Below, in pieces: positions 1-7,825 of a stretch of DNA of 18,942 bases. This DNA is from Clostridia bacterium (GTDB lineage Bacteria; Bacillota; Clostridia; Christensenellales; Aristaeellaceae). The DNA lies in NCBI GenBank assembly GCA_900754755.1, contig CAAEEC010000063.1, forward strand, positions 1-18,942, written 5' to 3'. Each line of letters begins with the position of its first letter. Within the stretch, counting starts at the first letter, position 1. A program made the translations under genes and the position numbers. Below the pieces are notes generated by a model. That model was not told the DNA's origin and ran no database searches. It saw nothing but the letters and a program-made list of their open reading frames with translations.

Positions 1-17
1 GTGGGACGGTTTTTTTT
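1..17. terminator. Right half of a possible intrinsic terminator cut by the window edge
   Basis: The first nine bases (GTGGGACGG) are followed by eight T. This is how the 3' arm and U-tract of a plus-strand intrinsic terminator would look. On the minus strand the same run gives eight A before a potential hairpin, so the element could be bidirectional and also end the minus-strand operon. The 5' arm (expected to resemble CCGTCCCAC) lies outside the window, so this cannot be confirmed here. Confidence 0.3.
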
Positions 18-65
18 GTCTCGCGATTTGGATGCCGCTCAAGTTCCCTCGCAAGCGCTATAAGA

Positions 66-1316
66 CTATTGCGCCAGGGTTGGGTCGTTAAAGCGGATGG
101 CTCCATCCGCCAGGATTTCTGCGATGTTGGCCGGCCGGGCATTGGCCGGGAACATTTCTTTCAGCAAATCATAGGGCGCGCGTTCCTCCGGTTTCAGCGA
201 AATCGCCAATTGGGCCGCTTTGGCGGCCAGCTCTTTGTCTTGCAGGGCATAGAACGCATCCGCGCAGAGCATGGCATAATCATAATTGTCCGGATCGTAG
301 GTGAGCGCCCGATGATAAGCGTCGCTGGCGGATTTGGCCTGCCCGTTTTCCGCGAACTGATCGCCTAGCAGTTTGTAAGCTTGCGCGTCCTGGGTGATCC
401 CCAATCCAGCCACGAAAATTTTGCCGGAACTGGAAAGGGTAAGCCAGCAGATGAGCACGAGGAAGGTCACCGCCAACAGGCCCAAAGTGATAATGCCGCG
501 CAGGTTGCGCTCGAAAAAACTTTGTACGCCGCCTTCTTCCAAGTCGTCGTCCTCATCATCGTCAAAGAATTCGTCCATTTCCAATTCTTCCGGCGATTTG
601 CGCTTGGGCACCATGGTGTTCACCTTGCGGCTGGCGGGCGGCGCGGGCGCGATGGAAGCGCGGTTGGCGCCAATTTGCGGCGAAATGGCATCCGCTGTTT
701 CGCGCGCCTCCTGCGCGGCCGTCGCGCGGGGGGGAGCGTGTTCGGCGCTTTCCTCGGGGATGGAGTGGGGACGCTTTCTAGGGCGTGGTTGCGGGGCATA
801 GGATTGCGCTGCTTCCTTTGCGTCGCCCTCTTCTTTTTTGCCGCCAGAGCGTGGACTGGAAGCGTGGACGGCGCTGATGGAATTGGCGGGACGGGGGCGC
901 TTTTTCTGCGGCGCAGAGGTGAGCGCGCCGTCCGCGTCCGTTTCGTCGCTGGCGACGTCTTCCACGTCTTCCACATCCACTGCGTCCGCGGTATCCAAAT
1001 CGACGCTTTGCGGCGCTTTGCGCGCGCCGGTGCGGGGCTTGGGGCGCGGCGCGGCGGGAATGGGCGTACTCTCTTCCACCAGCACATCTTCGGCGTCCGC
1101 GGCGTCATCCATGGCATCCAGCGCGATGGGGTCTTTCGCCGCGGGCTTTTTGTACGTTGCGCGCGGCTGAAAGGGATTGTCCGCCAGTGGCCGGGCGGTG
1201 TGCGCAGCTTTGGAAGGCTTTTTGATGGCAGTTGCTTTCAAAGACACGGGCGCGCCGCATTCTGGGCAGAACTTCCCACCCTCTGGAATGCTCCCGCCGC
1301 ATTGTTTACAGACCAT
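66..1316 (-). CDS. Zinc-ribbon protein with long disordered linker, one transmembrane helix and C-terminal TPR-like domain
   Basis: I do not recognise a named family. The 416-residue protein opens with a zinc ribbon (C3, C6, C17, C20; CxxC-10-CxxC). Residues about 25-250 are low-complexity, rich in Ala, Pro, Arg, Asp and Glu, and probably disordered, ending in an acidic patch (FFDDDEDDDLEE, about 253-264). One transmembrane helix follows (about 275-294). Residues about 310-385 form TPR-like helical pairs (DAYHRALTYDPDNYDYA is typical). The likely topology is ribbon and linker in the cytoplasm and TPR outside, but this is inference. The ATG has a GAGG sequence about 8 nt upstream. It is the last gene of the minus-strand operon, 18 nt after the HEAT-like gene. 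A membrane-tethered scaffold or sensor is plausible; the function is unknown. Confidence 0.85.
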   Translation of the reverse strand: MVCKQCGGSIPEGGKFCPECGAPVSLKATAIKKPSKAAHTARPLADNPFQPRATYKKPAAKDPIALDAMDDAADAEDVLVEESTPIPAAPRPKPRTGARKAPQSVDLDTADAVDVEDVEDVASDETDADGALTSAPQKKRPRPANSISAVHASSPRSGGKKEEGDAKEAAQSYAPQPRPRKRPHSIPEESAEHAPPRATAAQEARETADAISPQIGANRASIAPAPPASRKVNTMVPKRKSPEELEMDEFFDDDEDDDLEEGGVQSFFERNLRGIITLGLLAVTFLVLICWLTLSSSGKIFVAGLGITQDAQAYKLLGDQFAENGQAKSASDAYHRALTYDPDNYDYAMLCADAFYALQDKELAAKAAQLAISLKPEERAPYDLLKEMFPANARPANIAEILADGAIRFNDPTLAQ

Positions 1317-1334
1317 AGAATCCGCCTCGCTTTA

Positions 1335-2159
1335 TCATTTGTCGGTTTCGAGCGCGCCGAGGGCCTCATAAGCGGGATCCCCCGGAAATTCGCGCTCCAC
1401 TGTCACCTCTCCACCCAGCATTTCAATCGCGTTGCGAATTTCGATGTAATCCAGATAGTCCACATCCGAGAGCGAAAGCGCCTGTGTAAGGGGTTCAATC
1501 GCCCGGGGATCGTTCAACTTTGCCAGAAACGACGCGTACATTGCGCGGCGATCGGGCTGCGTGAGGAATTGGTGCACTGTATAAGTATAGATGCGTTCAT
1601 CCCCCGAAAAGTTGCATAGCACGTCCAAAAAAGCTTCTTTTATTGGAGTGGATACGGAATCCAGTCGATTGATGAGAACATCTGTTTGTGAACGGCCCAA
1701 TTCGCGCAGCAAGTCGACCGCTACTTCCCGCAGTTCTTCTTCCTTTTCCACGATGGGAACGCAGATGGCCGCCGCGCGCTCGGAAGCGATTTCGCGCAGC
1801 AGGTTGATGGCTGTGGCACGGAGAGAAACGCAATGGCTTTCATCGGCGGCAATGCGCAAAAGCCCGTCTTCGCATGCGCTTCCCAACTCCGCAATGCGGT
1901 CTGTGAGCAAATCTGGCGCGCCGATGCCGGCTTCTTCCGTTTCGCAAAGGTATTCCAGCAGCGCTTCGGGCGAAAACGATTGGAAGTATGCGCCCGGACG
2001 CTGCCCATCCAGCCAATCGGCCTGTTCGTTCAAAAATTGCAGATACAGGCCGGGAAGGGCGGCTTCCATGTCTTCAGGCGTTGCGAAATTTTGCGCCTCT
2101 TTTTTCATCCATTCCTCTGCGTATTGCAAAAAGTGCTGGGAAAAATCCACAATTTTCAT
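1335..2159 (-). CDS. HEAT-repeat-like helical protein, function unknown
   Basis: This is a 274-residue soluble protein starting MKIVDFSQHF. The open frame continues further upstream, but this start is chosen because its ATG forms an ATGA overlap with the stop of the preceding gene and has AAAAGGAGAT 6 nt upstream. From about residue 82 to 250 it consists of alternating amphipathic helices with a HEAT/PBS-lyase-like rhythm (for example LRATAINLLREIASERAA and LREVAVDLLRELGRSQTD). That pattern points to a solenoid used for protein-protein contact. There are no catalytic motifs, signal peptide or membrane segments. Translational coupling to the TPR-like gene upstream suggests the two products are made in fixed ratio and may act together. 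Confidence 0.8.
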   Translation of the reverse strand: MKIVDFSQHFLQYAEEWMKKEAQNFATPEDMEAALPGLYLQFLNEQADWLDGQRPGAYFQSFSPEALLEYLCETEEAGIGAPDLLTDRIAELGSACEDGLLRIAADESHCVSLRATAINLLREIASERAAAICVPIVEKEEELREVAVDLLRELGRSQTDVLINRLDSVSTPIKEAFLDVLCNFSGDERIYTYTVHQFLTQPDRRAMYASFLAKLNDPRAIEPLTQALSLSDVDYLDYIEIRNAIEMLGGEVTVEREFPGDPAYEALGALETDK

Positions 2160-3754
2160 GCGCGTATCTCCTTTTTTGCGGTGCGGACGCGATATTCGGC
2201 CAGGCGCGGCGAAACATTCAACGCGCGGGCCAGGCGGCGAACATCGATATCCTTTTCGATCAGGCCCAAGTAGCGCCAGGCGAGCAACAGGGCATGCCCA
2301 TGAATGTTCCGCCCATGGCGGCGGCGGATGCCCGCATCCAGCCAAAGGAGAAAGGCGTCGGGCGCGAGGCCTTGTAGATGCTCCAGGCCGGATTGCGCGG
2401 TGCGGATGGCGAGCATGCGCTTGAGGGACGCGGGGGAGAAGCCGGCAAATGCGCTGCGGCAGAATGCACGCTGCGTTTTTTCTGGCAACGCCGCCAGCAA
2501 GCTCAGCAAATGCGCGCCGTTTTGCTCGGTGGCATAGCAGAAATCGTTCACCAAATCGTGTAAATGCTCCAAGGTTAGTTTCTGGCACAGAGCGGGGAAA
2601 ACCTGGGCGAAAGCGTCGTTTTCCGCGCGCATCACCCAATGGAGAGCGCGGCGGAAAGCGCTGTCTTGTGCCCACGCACAGTTCAATTCCTCCGCATCCA
2701 GGGCGCAGACGGAAGAAACCAAAGCGAGATTTTGTCCGGCAGAATGCTCGCTCAAACGCCAGGTATAGGGCATGGGGCGCGGAGGCAGGGCGTCGCGGAT
2801 GGCGCAGTGGTAGAGTTCTTCGGCAACTGGGTCGTCGGGATGCAGGCGGGCGATGTGGTTCCAGAATTCGGCGGCCAAGCTGGCGGGCGCTCCGGCGTTG
2901 TACGCGGTGACGGCCATCAGGTGCAGGGCAAGCGAATCGTGGGTGGAGCGGTTGAACGCGCTGAGATTGTGCCAGGGGTTCTCATCCGCCGGGCAACAGT
3001 CGGCGGGGATTTCCCCGCACATCGCTTCCGCGAGCAAGCGAAAGTTTTCAGGGCGCGTAAAGATCTGCGAAACCAACCCATCCTGTGGGCCGACATGCAG
3101 CGTTTCGGCGGGCGGAAAAAGGGAGGGATCGCGCGGGTCGCGGCGCAATTCTTGTAGGACGGCGCGCGCCTTTTCCTGTTGTCCGCTCACGCACAGGGTC
3201 ACGCATTCCATGGAGCGGTAAATGGAGGAATATTTTTTGCCGGATCGCATGCGCAGCGCTTCTAGCCACCGCAGTAGGCGGGCGGTTTCTCCGCGCAGGA
3301 GCAGCGTCCGTATAAAACGAAGCCGGTTGCTATGGCAAATCAGGGTGCGCGAAGCGCCAGTGGTTTGGGAAACGATCAGCGCCGTCTTGTGCAACGATTC
3401 CTTGGGAACGTTGGTGAGAAACCATTTGAGCGATTGCACACGGGGCAGGAGGGCGAGAAGCAGGCCCATTTCGTTGGATGTATCGATGGAAAGATACAAA
3501 AACATCAGGGGAAAGCCGAAGTGCAGCAGTCTGGGATATTCTCGGGCCAAAACATAGGTGGATTCCGCCAGACAACCGGCATTCGTCAAAAAGCGCGCCA
3601 ACGCCGCGCGGTACTCGACATTGTCCTCTTCCAAACTGAGCGCGCGGCGCATCAGGCCAAGGGCGTCTAGCTGCTGACCCGCGCGCCAATGTTCCAGCGC
3701 CAGGCGATGGAGTTGCGCGACGCTAGGGGCAAAAGGAATCAAAGTATCCGACAT
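2156..3754 (-). CDS. TPR-like tetratricopeptide/helical protein, function unknown
   Basis: This is a 532-residue soluble protein of a family I do not recognise. The N-terminus (about 11-65) reads as TPR pairs (LALEHWRAGQQLDALGLMRR followed by ALSLEEDNVEYRAALARFL). The rest is almost entirely helical, with pockets of Cys/His that do not form a clear metal site. The last 50 residues (IDVRRLARALNVSPRLAEYRVRTAKKEIRA) resemble a helix-turn-helix segment, but this is weak. The ATG start has GGGAGG about 5 nt upstream and lies directly after the hslO stop codon. It overlaps the next gene by four bases (ATGA). Its position between Hsp33 and the HEAT-like protein fits a scaffold or adaptor role, which is inference. 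Confidence 0.8.
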   Translation of the reverse strand: MSDTLIPFAPSVAQLHRLALEHWRAGQQLDALGLMRRALSLEEDNVEYRAALARFLTNAGCLAESTYVLAREYPRLLHFGFPLMFLYLSIDTSNEMGLLLALLPRVQSLKWFLTNVPKESLHKTALIVSQTTGASRTLICHSNRLRFIRTLLLRGETARLLRWLEALRMRSGKKYSSIYRSMECVTLCVSGQQEKARAVLQELRRDPRDPSLFPPAETLHVGPQDGLVSQIFTRPENFRLLAEAMCGEIPADCCPADENPWHNLSAFNRSTHDSLALHLMAVTAYNAGAPASLAAEFWNHIARLHPDDPVAEELYHCAIRDALPPRPMPYTWRLSEHSAGQNLALVSSVCALDAEELNCAWAQDSAFRRALHWVMRAENDAFAQVFPALCQKLTLEHLHDLVNDFCYATEQNGAHLLSLLAALPEKTQRAFCRSAFAGFSPASLKRMLAIRTAQSGLEHLQGLAPDAFLLWLDAGIRRRHGRNIHGHALLLAWRYLGLIEKDIDVRRLARALNVSPRLAEYRVRTAKKEIRA

Positions 3755-4633
3755 TTAAGCCTCCCGGGTTTCCAGAATATCAATCAACGACTGGAGCTCT
3801 TCCGCGGTGAAAACCTGCTTTTTGTTGCAAAACGAGCAGCCAACTTCCGCGCCGCCCTGCTGGGCGAGCATATCTTTCAGTTCATCCTTGCCCAGGGAAA
3901 GCAGCGCGCGCTGCACGCGCTCGCGCGTGCATCCGCAATGGTAGCGCACGGGCATGGCTTGTAAAATTTCCATTTCCAGGGGAGAAAGCAGCAACTGCGC
4001 CGCCTCTTGAGCGGTACGATTTTGCAAAGTGGCCGAAATATCGGCAAACCGGCTGGCGGCCGCTTCCACGGAGGCGATCGCCGCTTCGCTGGCGCCGGGC
4101 ATCATCTGCACCAAGAGTCCGCCGGCGGACAGCACTTCTTCTCCCACGAGCACGCCGAGGGAAACGAGGGAAGGCGTTTGTTCCGACGCGGTGAAGTACA
4201 TGGCAAAATCTTCCGCGATTTCCCCGCTCACCAGATGCACTTGCCCCACATAGGGTTCGCGCAGGCCCATGTCCTTGATGACGGTGAGCGTCCCTTCGCT
4301 GCCGACCGCGCCGCCCACGTTGAGCTTGCCGTTCCGGCGCTCCGGATCCACTTCCGGGTGTTCCACATAGCCTTTCACGGTTCCATCGGGCGCGCCGACG
4401 GACAGCAAGCGGCCCATGGGCCCGTTGCCCCGGATGGAAACGGTGACGGAATCCGTAGGCGATTTGAGCATGGCGCCCAGCATGGCCGTACCTGTCAAAA
4501 GGCGGCCCAGCGCCGCGGTTGCGGTGCGAGAAAGATCGTGAATTTTGCGGGCCTCTTCCACCAGCGCGGCGCTTTTCACCAGCATCGCGCGCGCCTGGCC
4601 CTCTAGCAAGGAAATTCGCAGCAATTCGTCCAT
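3755..4633 (-). CDS. hslO: Hsp33 redox-regulated holdase chaperone
   Basis: Hsp33 is a cytoplasmic ATP-independent holdase. Oxidation of its zinc-bound cysteines unfolds a linker and activates it during oxidative or bleach stress. The 292-residue length matches the family. The zinc site is complete: C233 and C235 (HCGC) and C266 and C269 (VGCSFCN). The N-terminal core contains family-typical segments such as RGNGPMGRLLSVG (68-80), GYVEHPEVD (88-96), GGAVGSEGTLTVIKDMG (108-123) and QVHLVSGEIAEDFAMYF (131-147). The open frame extends upstream into the methyltransferase gene. The start at 4633 is chosen because it matches the family N-terminus and has TGAGG about 9 nt upstream. It follows the methyltransferase gene by 11 nt in the same operon. 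Confidence 0.95.
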   Translation of the reverse strand: MDELLRISLLEGQARAMLVKSAALVEEARKIHDLSRTATAALGRLLTGTAMLGAMLKSPTDSVTVSIRGNGPMGRLLSVGAPDGTVKGYVEHPEVDPERRNGKLNVGGAVGSEGTLTVIKDMGLREPYVGQVHLVSGEIAEDFAMYFTASEQTPSLVSLGVLVGEEVLSAGGLLVQMMPGASEAAIASVEAAASRFADISATLQNRTAQEAAQLLLSPLEMEILQAMPVRYHCGCTRERVQRALLSLGKDELKDMLAQQGGAEVGCSFCNKKQVFTAEELQSLIDILETREA

Positions 4634-4644
4634 AACCCAAAACC

Positions 4645-5397
4645 TCACTGTTTGATTGCAAGAAAGTGAATGCGCGCGTCCGCGTGGGTCGGGGGCGCAA
4701 AGGTTTGCCCGCCAAAAGCGCGGATGCCGGCAAACCCAGCCTCTGTCAGCCATTGTTCCAGTTCCGCCGCGCTATGCGCGCGCTGGCGGTGGCGTTCATC
4801 AAAGCGGCGGTAGCGCCCATCCGCTTCGCGCACGAAGAAGGTCAACTCCATATCGAGCGTGTGCGACGCGCGATCCAGCCGGTTTTTCCAGAGATAGGCC
4901 AATTCGTCGCGCACGTCGAAAAACGGCGCGTCGCCCATCTGCTCTTCCAGCTTATAGCGCGAGGAAATGTCAAACGCCAACGCGCCGCCTGGCTTGAGCG
5001 CCGCGTGCGCGCAACGGAAGAAAGCGGAAGCCGCGCGCGCGGACGCGAGGTAGTTTACGGTGTCGCAGGTAGCCAGGATGGCGTCCGCCCGGCGGCCCAA
5101 CTGGAGAAGCGCAATGTCCTGGCGCACGAGCGTGAGCGGTACACCCGCCTCTCTGGCGCGCCGCGCGGCGATTTCCAGCATGTCGGGCGATTGATCCACG
5201 CCCAGCACGCGAATGCCGCGCTGGGCCAATTGTATGCCGAGCGAAGCCGTGCCACACCCGCATTCCACGAGGTAGCCCGGCCGGACGCCCGCTGACGCGA
5301 GCAGCTCGAGATAATAATTTGCCCAGGCGGCGTAATCAAAATCTTCCGCCATCAAGCTGTCGTATACCGCCGCGAAGGAAGCACCGTATTGCGTCAT
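4645..5397 (-). CDS. Class I SAM-dependent methyltransferase
   Basis: This is a 250-residue Rossmann-fold methyltransferase. Motif I is YLVECGCGT (42-50), with the ribose-contacting acid at D68 (VLGVDQS). Motif II/III follows (VRQDIALLQL, then DAILATCDTVNYL) and a post-motif region LKPGGALAFDISS. This layout is typical of the small-molecule methyltransferase group (Methyltransf_25/11), but the substrate cannot be read from the sequence. The C-terminal half, with an Arg-rich RRFDERHRQRAHS, is likely the substrate lid. The ATG overlaps the stop of the membrane-protein gene (ATGA) and has GAGG upstream. Adjacency to hslO is consistent with a protein or translation-related substrate but does not prove it. 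Confidence 0.9.
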   Translation of the reverse strand: MTQYGASFAAVYDSLMAEDFDYAAWANYYLELLASAGVRPGYLVECGCGTASLGIQLAQRGIRVLGVDQSPDMLEIAARRAREAGVPLTLVRQDIALLQLGRRADAILATCDTVNYLASARAASAFFRCAHAALKPGGALAFDISSRYKLEEQMGDAPFFDVRDELAYLWKNRLDRASHTLDMELTFFVREADGRYRRFDERHRQRAHSAAELEQWLTEAGFAGIRAFGGQTFAPPTHADARIHFLAIKQ

Positions 5398-6449
5398 GCG
5401 CCCTCGCCGCCGGACGGTTGATCCTCAGAGTTCGCTTCGGGCTTATTCTCTCCGTTTTTCGGCAAATCCTCATACCGCTGCACGGGAGGATGGCTGTAGT
5501 CCGGGCGCGGCGGCAGGGGAACATCATCCTCATCGTCGTCGTCATCGTCCGTGTCGGTGTAAATGCCCTTGTTGACGGGCGCGCCCTCAATGCGCGGATT
5601 GAGGAACCGATCGAAACAAGCATTGGCATAGGAAGCGTAGATAAAGCCCGTGAGCCCAAAGCCGATTACCAGGTAGAGTACGGCGACGATCGGAATGCCA
5701 TAGGGAATGTACATCACCAGGATGAAAGGCAGCAGCGCGGTTACGGCCAGCCACAATAGCGACCACGGCAAGCGCGCGACAACCATGATGGCGCAGTTGC
5801 GCACCAGTTGGCCAAACTTCATGTCGTAGGTCACCATCATGGGGAAGATCAGCATGTTGATCATCCACCACACCACCACGCATACCACCACGAACATTTG
5901 CGGGATCACGAAGAATACGGAGTTGGTGGTGGCCATGTTGCCGTAAAACATATAGGCCACATAGCAAAGCAGCAGCGAAAGGCCGTTGATCAACCCGGCC
6001 AGCAGGCCGTATTTCCAGTTGCCCTTGACGGCGTCCTTAAAATCGCTGAACATGAAGGAATGGTCATCCCGCGCCCAGTTGCGCAGCACATACATTTCTC
6101 CCGTGGAACCGATGCCCGCGATGCCGAGGCAGGGCACCATGCCAAGCAGATAGGTGGTGAGCATGCCCGCGGTGTTTTGCAAGGCAGAGGCATCTAGCGC
6201 GGCTTCCGCGCCCTCGGCGGTTTCGGCCATCAGGCCCGACGCCGCCAGGATGGCGAGCAGGTTAAAGCCCGTCCACACGATGGCCGGCAGGCAAAAGACG
6301 AGGAACAGCAGGTTTACGCTAATGATGCCGGAAAAGCGCACGCGCAGCGTTTGAAAGAACAGTTCGCGCCGGTTTTTGGGCAGGTTTTCCACGGTGAAAT
6401 CCGCTTTGCCCGCCTTGCCATAATAGTAAGAATTGAATAAGCCAGCCAT
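5394..6449 (-). CDS. DUF624/YesL-like multi-pass membrane protein with acidic C-terminal tail
   Basis: This is a 351-residue integral membrane protein. The N-terminus FNSYYYGKAGKADFT and the arrangement of about six hydrophobic helices (about 41-68, 95-115, 147-170, 177-203, 225-245, 248-272) resemble the DUF624/YesL group, whose function is not established. Usual YesL proteins are near 200-220 residues. This one has a longer membrane domain and a 70-residue hydrophilic tail with nine consecutive acidic residues (DDDDDDEDD, 301-309), then Pro-rich and charged sequence. The start is set at 6449, where AGGAGG lies 7 nt upstream; the frame is open further up into the amidohydrolase gene. That SD sequence sits next to the TAG stop of the preceding gene, so the two are coupled closely. 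Confidence 0.75.
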   Translation of the reverse strand: MAGLFNSYYYGKAGKADFTVENLPKNRRELFFQTLRVRFSGIISVNLLFLVFCLPAIVWTGFNLLAILAASGLMAETAEGAEAALDASALQNTAGMLTTYLLGMVPCLGIAGIGSTGEMYVLRNWARDDHSFMFSDFKDAVKGNWKYGLLAGLINGLSLLLCYVAYMFYGNMATTNSVFFVIPQMFVVVCVVVWWMINMLIFPMMVTYDMKFGQLVRNCAIMVVARLPWSLLWLAVTALLPFILVMYIPYGIPIVAVLYLVIGFGLTGFIYASYANACFDRFLNPRIEGAPVNKGIYTDTDDDDDDEDDVPLPPRPDYSHPPVQRYEDLPKNGENKPEANSEDQPSGGEGA

Positions 6450-6460
6450 AGTGATTCCTC

Positions 6461-7579
6461 CTAGTCGTCGATGAGTGCGGTGAAGAGTTCCAGCGCAGGC
6501 AGGAGCGCCCGCTCGTCGAAATTGAACGTGTCGCTGTGCAGCGGGGAACAATGCGTTTCATCCCCTATTCCGGTGAAGAAGAACGCGCCGGGGAAGACCT
6601 TTTGGTATTCCGAGAAATCCTCCGCGATGGTCATGGGTTCCACGGGCAGATAGCGCTCGCCCGCCAAGCGGATAACTTTTTGCGTTTCCGCCGGGGAATT
6701 GACCACGGCGGGATAGTGCGTAGAGGGGAGAACTTGGCTCTTCGTGCCGAACATCAAGTCCGTGGCTTTTAGGCAATCGTCGATGACCGCGAAAATTTGC
6801 GAGGCCACTTCGTCGCTATACGCGCGGGTGGTGCATTCCATAAACGCCCAATCGGCCACGATATTGCGCACGTCGCCCGCCCGCACTTTGCCGATGCTGA
6901 AAATCGTGGGTTCAAAGGCGTCGATCCTGCGCTTTAAAAGGGTTTGCACATTGCTGATGAAATGCGCCATGGCTCCCACCGCGTCGCACCCCAGGTGGGG
7001 CAGCGCGCCGTGCGCGGATTTGCCCTCGATGGAAATATCCAGGCAGCCGACCATGGCCATTTCCGCTCCTTCGCGAATGCCGATGCGCCCCACTGGGAAT
7101 TGCGGCATCACATGCATGCCATAGATTTCCCGCACAGGCAGGTTTTCAAAAGCGTCCGCCTCGATCATTTTGCGCGCGCCGCCCTGGCTCTCCTCCGCGG
7201 GCTGGAACACGAGCACCACATCGCGCCGGAGCGACGAACGGCGTGCGTGCACCGCGCGGGCGAGCGCGAGCAGCGTGGCCATGTGGCCGTCGTGCCCGCA
7301 GGCGTGCATTTGGCCCGGATGGGTGGAGGCAAACTCTAAACCGGTGTTTTCCGCAATTTCCAACGCGTCCATATCGGCGCGGAAGGCGATCGCGTCCTTT
7401 CCGCCTTCTGGCGCGTGAAAAACGTATATCATCCCATCTGCGACTTCGCGGATTTCGTCGGGATGCAACTGGGACATTGCGGCCTGAATATAGGCGCGCG
7501 TTTTCGGCAAATCATAGCCGATTTCGGGGATGCGGTGCAATGCGCGGCGATCCGCCACGATGGATGCCAGAGTATCGAT
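6461..7579 (-). CDS. M20 family amidohydrolase/peptidase, probable ATC start
   Basis: This is a zinc (or Mn/Co) dependent M20D-type hydrolase, the group of N-acyl-amino-acid amidohydrolases, hippurate hydrolases and N-acetyl-diaminopimelate deacetylases. The substrate is not decidable. With ATC as residue 1 the protein has 372 residues. Visible motifs are DRRALHRIPEIG near the N-terminus, the metal site MHACGHDGH (91-99; C94, H96), the catalytic/metal PAEE (E129, E130), MHVMP (H156), the dimerisation-domain GKSAHGALPHLG, IAEDFSEY and the C-terminal SPLHSDTFNFDE. No in-frame ATG exists near the N-terminus. An in-frame TTG at 7675 lies inside the promoter -35 box and is excluded. ATC at 7579 has AGGAGG exactly 7 nt upstream. 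GTG at 7558 is the fallback start but has no SD. This is the first gene of the operon. Confidence 0.9.
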   Translation of the reverse strand: MDTLASIVADRRALHRIPEIGYDLPKTRAYIQAAMSQLHPDEIREVADGMIYVFHAPEGGKDAIAFRADMDALEIAENTGLEFASTHPGQMHACGHDGHMATLLALARAVHARRSSLRRDVVLVFQPAEESQGGARKMIEADAFENLPVREIYGMHVMPQFPVGRIGIREGAEMAMVGCLDISIEGKSAHGALPHLGCDAVGAMAHFISNVQTLLKRRIDAFEPTIFSIGKVRAGDVRNIVADWAFMECTTRAYSDEVASQIFAVIDDCLKATDLMFGTKSQVLPSTHYPAVVNSPAETQKVIRLAGERYLPVEPMTIAEDFSEYQKVFPGAFFFTGIGDETHCSPLHSDTFNFDERALLPALELFTALIDD

Positions 7580-7592
7580 GGTTCTCCCTCCT
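7577..7592 (-). promoter_or_regulatory. Strong ribosome binding site followed by an ATC initiation codon
   Basis: On the minus strand AGGAGG (7592-7587) is separated by seven bases (GAGAACC) from ATC (7579-7577), which is in frame with the M20 gene. Translation from ATC gives MDTLASIVADRRALHR, matching the usual N-terminal spacing of M20 enzymes. ATC is a rare initiation codon. A base error turning ATG into ATC would look the same. Confidence 0.6.
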
Positions 7593-7607
7593 GTGCTGTG
7601 GGCAATG

Positions 7608-7623
7608 CCGCGCGCTCGCGCGG
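7608..7623 (-). other. Short GC hairpin in the 5' leader of the minus-strand operon
   Basis: CCGCGC (7608-7613) and GCGCGG (7618-7623) form a 6-bp stem with a 4-nt loop. It lies about 15-30 nt after the expected transcription start and about 15 nt before the ribosome binding site. It may stabilise the mRNA 5' end; no T-run follows it, so it is not a terminator. Confidence 0.35.
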
Positions 7624-7646
7624 GACTGCTTTCCAATGATTCTCTT

Positions 7647-7675
7647 ATTTTATCACATTTTTGGGGACTTGGCAA
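7647..7675 (-). promoter_or_regulatory. Sigma-A-type promoter of the minus-strand operon
   Basis: On the minus strand the -35 box TTGCCA (7675-7670) and the -10 box TAAAAT (7652-7647) are separated by exactly 17 bp. Transcription should start near 7640, leaving a leader of about 60 nt before the M20 gene. This placement rules out the TTG at 7675 as a start codon. Confidence 0.75.
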
Positions 7676-7739
7676 TCGGAGGAATCAAGGAATTTAACAA
7701 AAAAATTCGCGGCGCAAAGGGGAGAATTTCGTCACAATT

Positions 7740-7748
7740 TGGTATGCT
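7740..7748 (+). promoter_or_regulatory. Candidate extended -10 promoter for the plus-strand gene cluster
   Basis: TGGTATGCT is an extended -10 element (TGn followed by TATGCT, four of six matches to TATAAT). No good -35 hexamer lies 16-18 bp upstream, as expected for some extended -10 promoters. Transcription would start near 7755, leaving about a 70-nt structured leader before the HAD gene. Confidence 0.4.
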
Positions 7749-7776
7749 GGTAAGGACACGGGAGTGGGCCGGGGAA

Positions 7777-7819
7777 GCGGCGGCAGAATCCGCCGCGCGG
7801 CTCTGGGAAACCAGGGAGG
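7777..7819 (+). other. Two leader hairpins ending at the ribosome binding site of the HAD gene
   Basis: The first hairpin pairs GCGGCGG (7777-7783) with CCGCCGC (7790-7796) around a 6-nt loop. The second pairs CTGG (7803-7806) with CCAG (7811-7814) around GAAA, a GNRA tetraloop, and directly touches the SD sequence GGGAGG (7814-7819). No T-run follows either stem. The arrangement could modulate ribosome access or RNA stability; it matches no riboswitch that I recognise. Confidence 0.45.
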
Positions 7820-7825
7820 TGTTTT

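Noticed and set aside
69..1619. Long plus-strand open frames opposite the zinc-ribbon gene
   Set aside because: They are shadows of the GC-rich minus-strand genes, have no SD, and their Arg/Cys/His-rich composition is atypical.
2160..2675. Upstream extension of the HEAT-like protein
   Set aside because: The frame is open, but the region is fully occupied by the TPR-like gene on the same strand. The real start has a strong SD and an ATGA overlap.
7580..7675. N-terminal extension of the M20 gene from TTG at 7675
   Set aside because: This TTG lies inside the -35 box of a near-perfect promoter, upstream of the expected transcript start, and the extra 32 residues do not resemble the family.
7740..7825. 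Known riboswitch in the HAD leader
   Set aside because: The leader is short and the hairpins lack the conserved core of any class I recognise.
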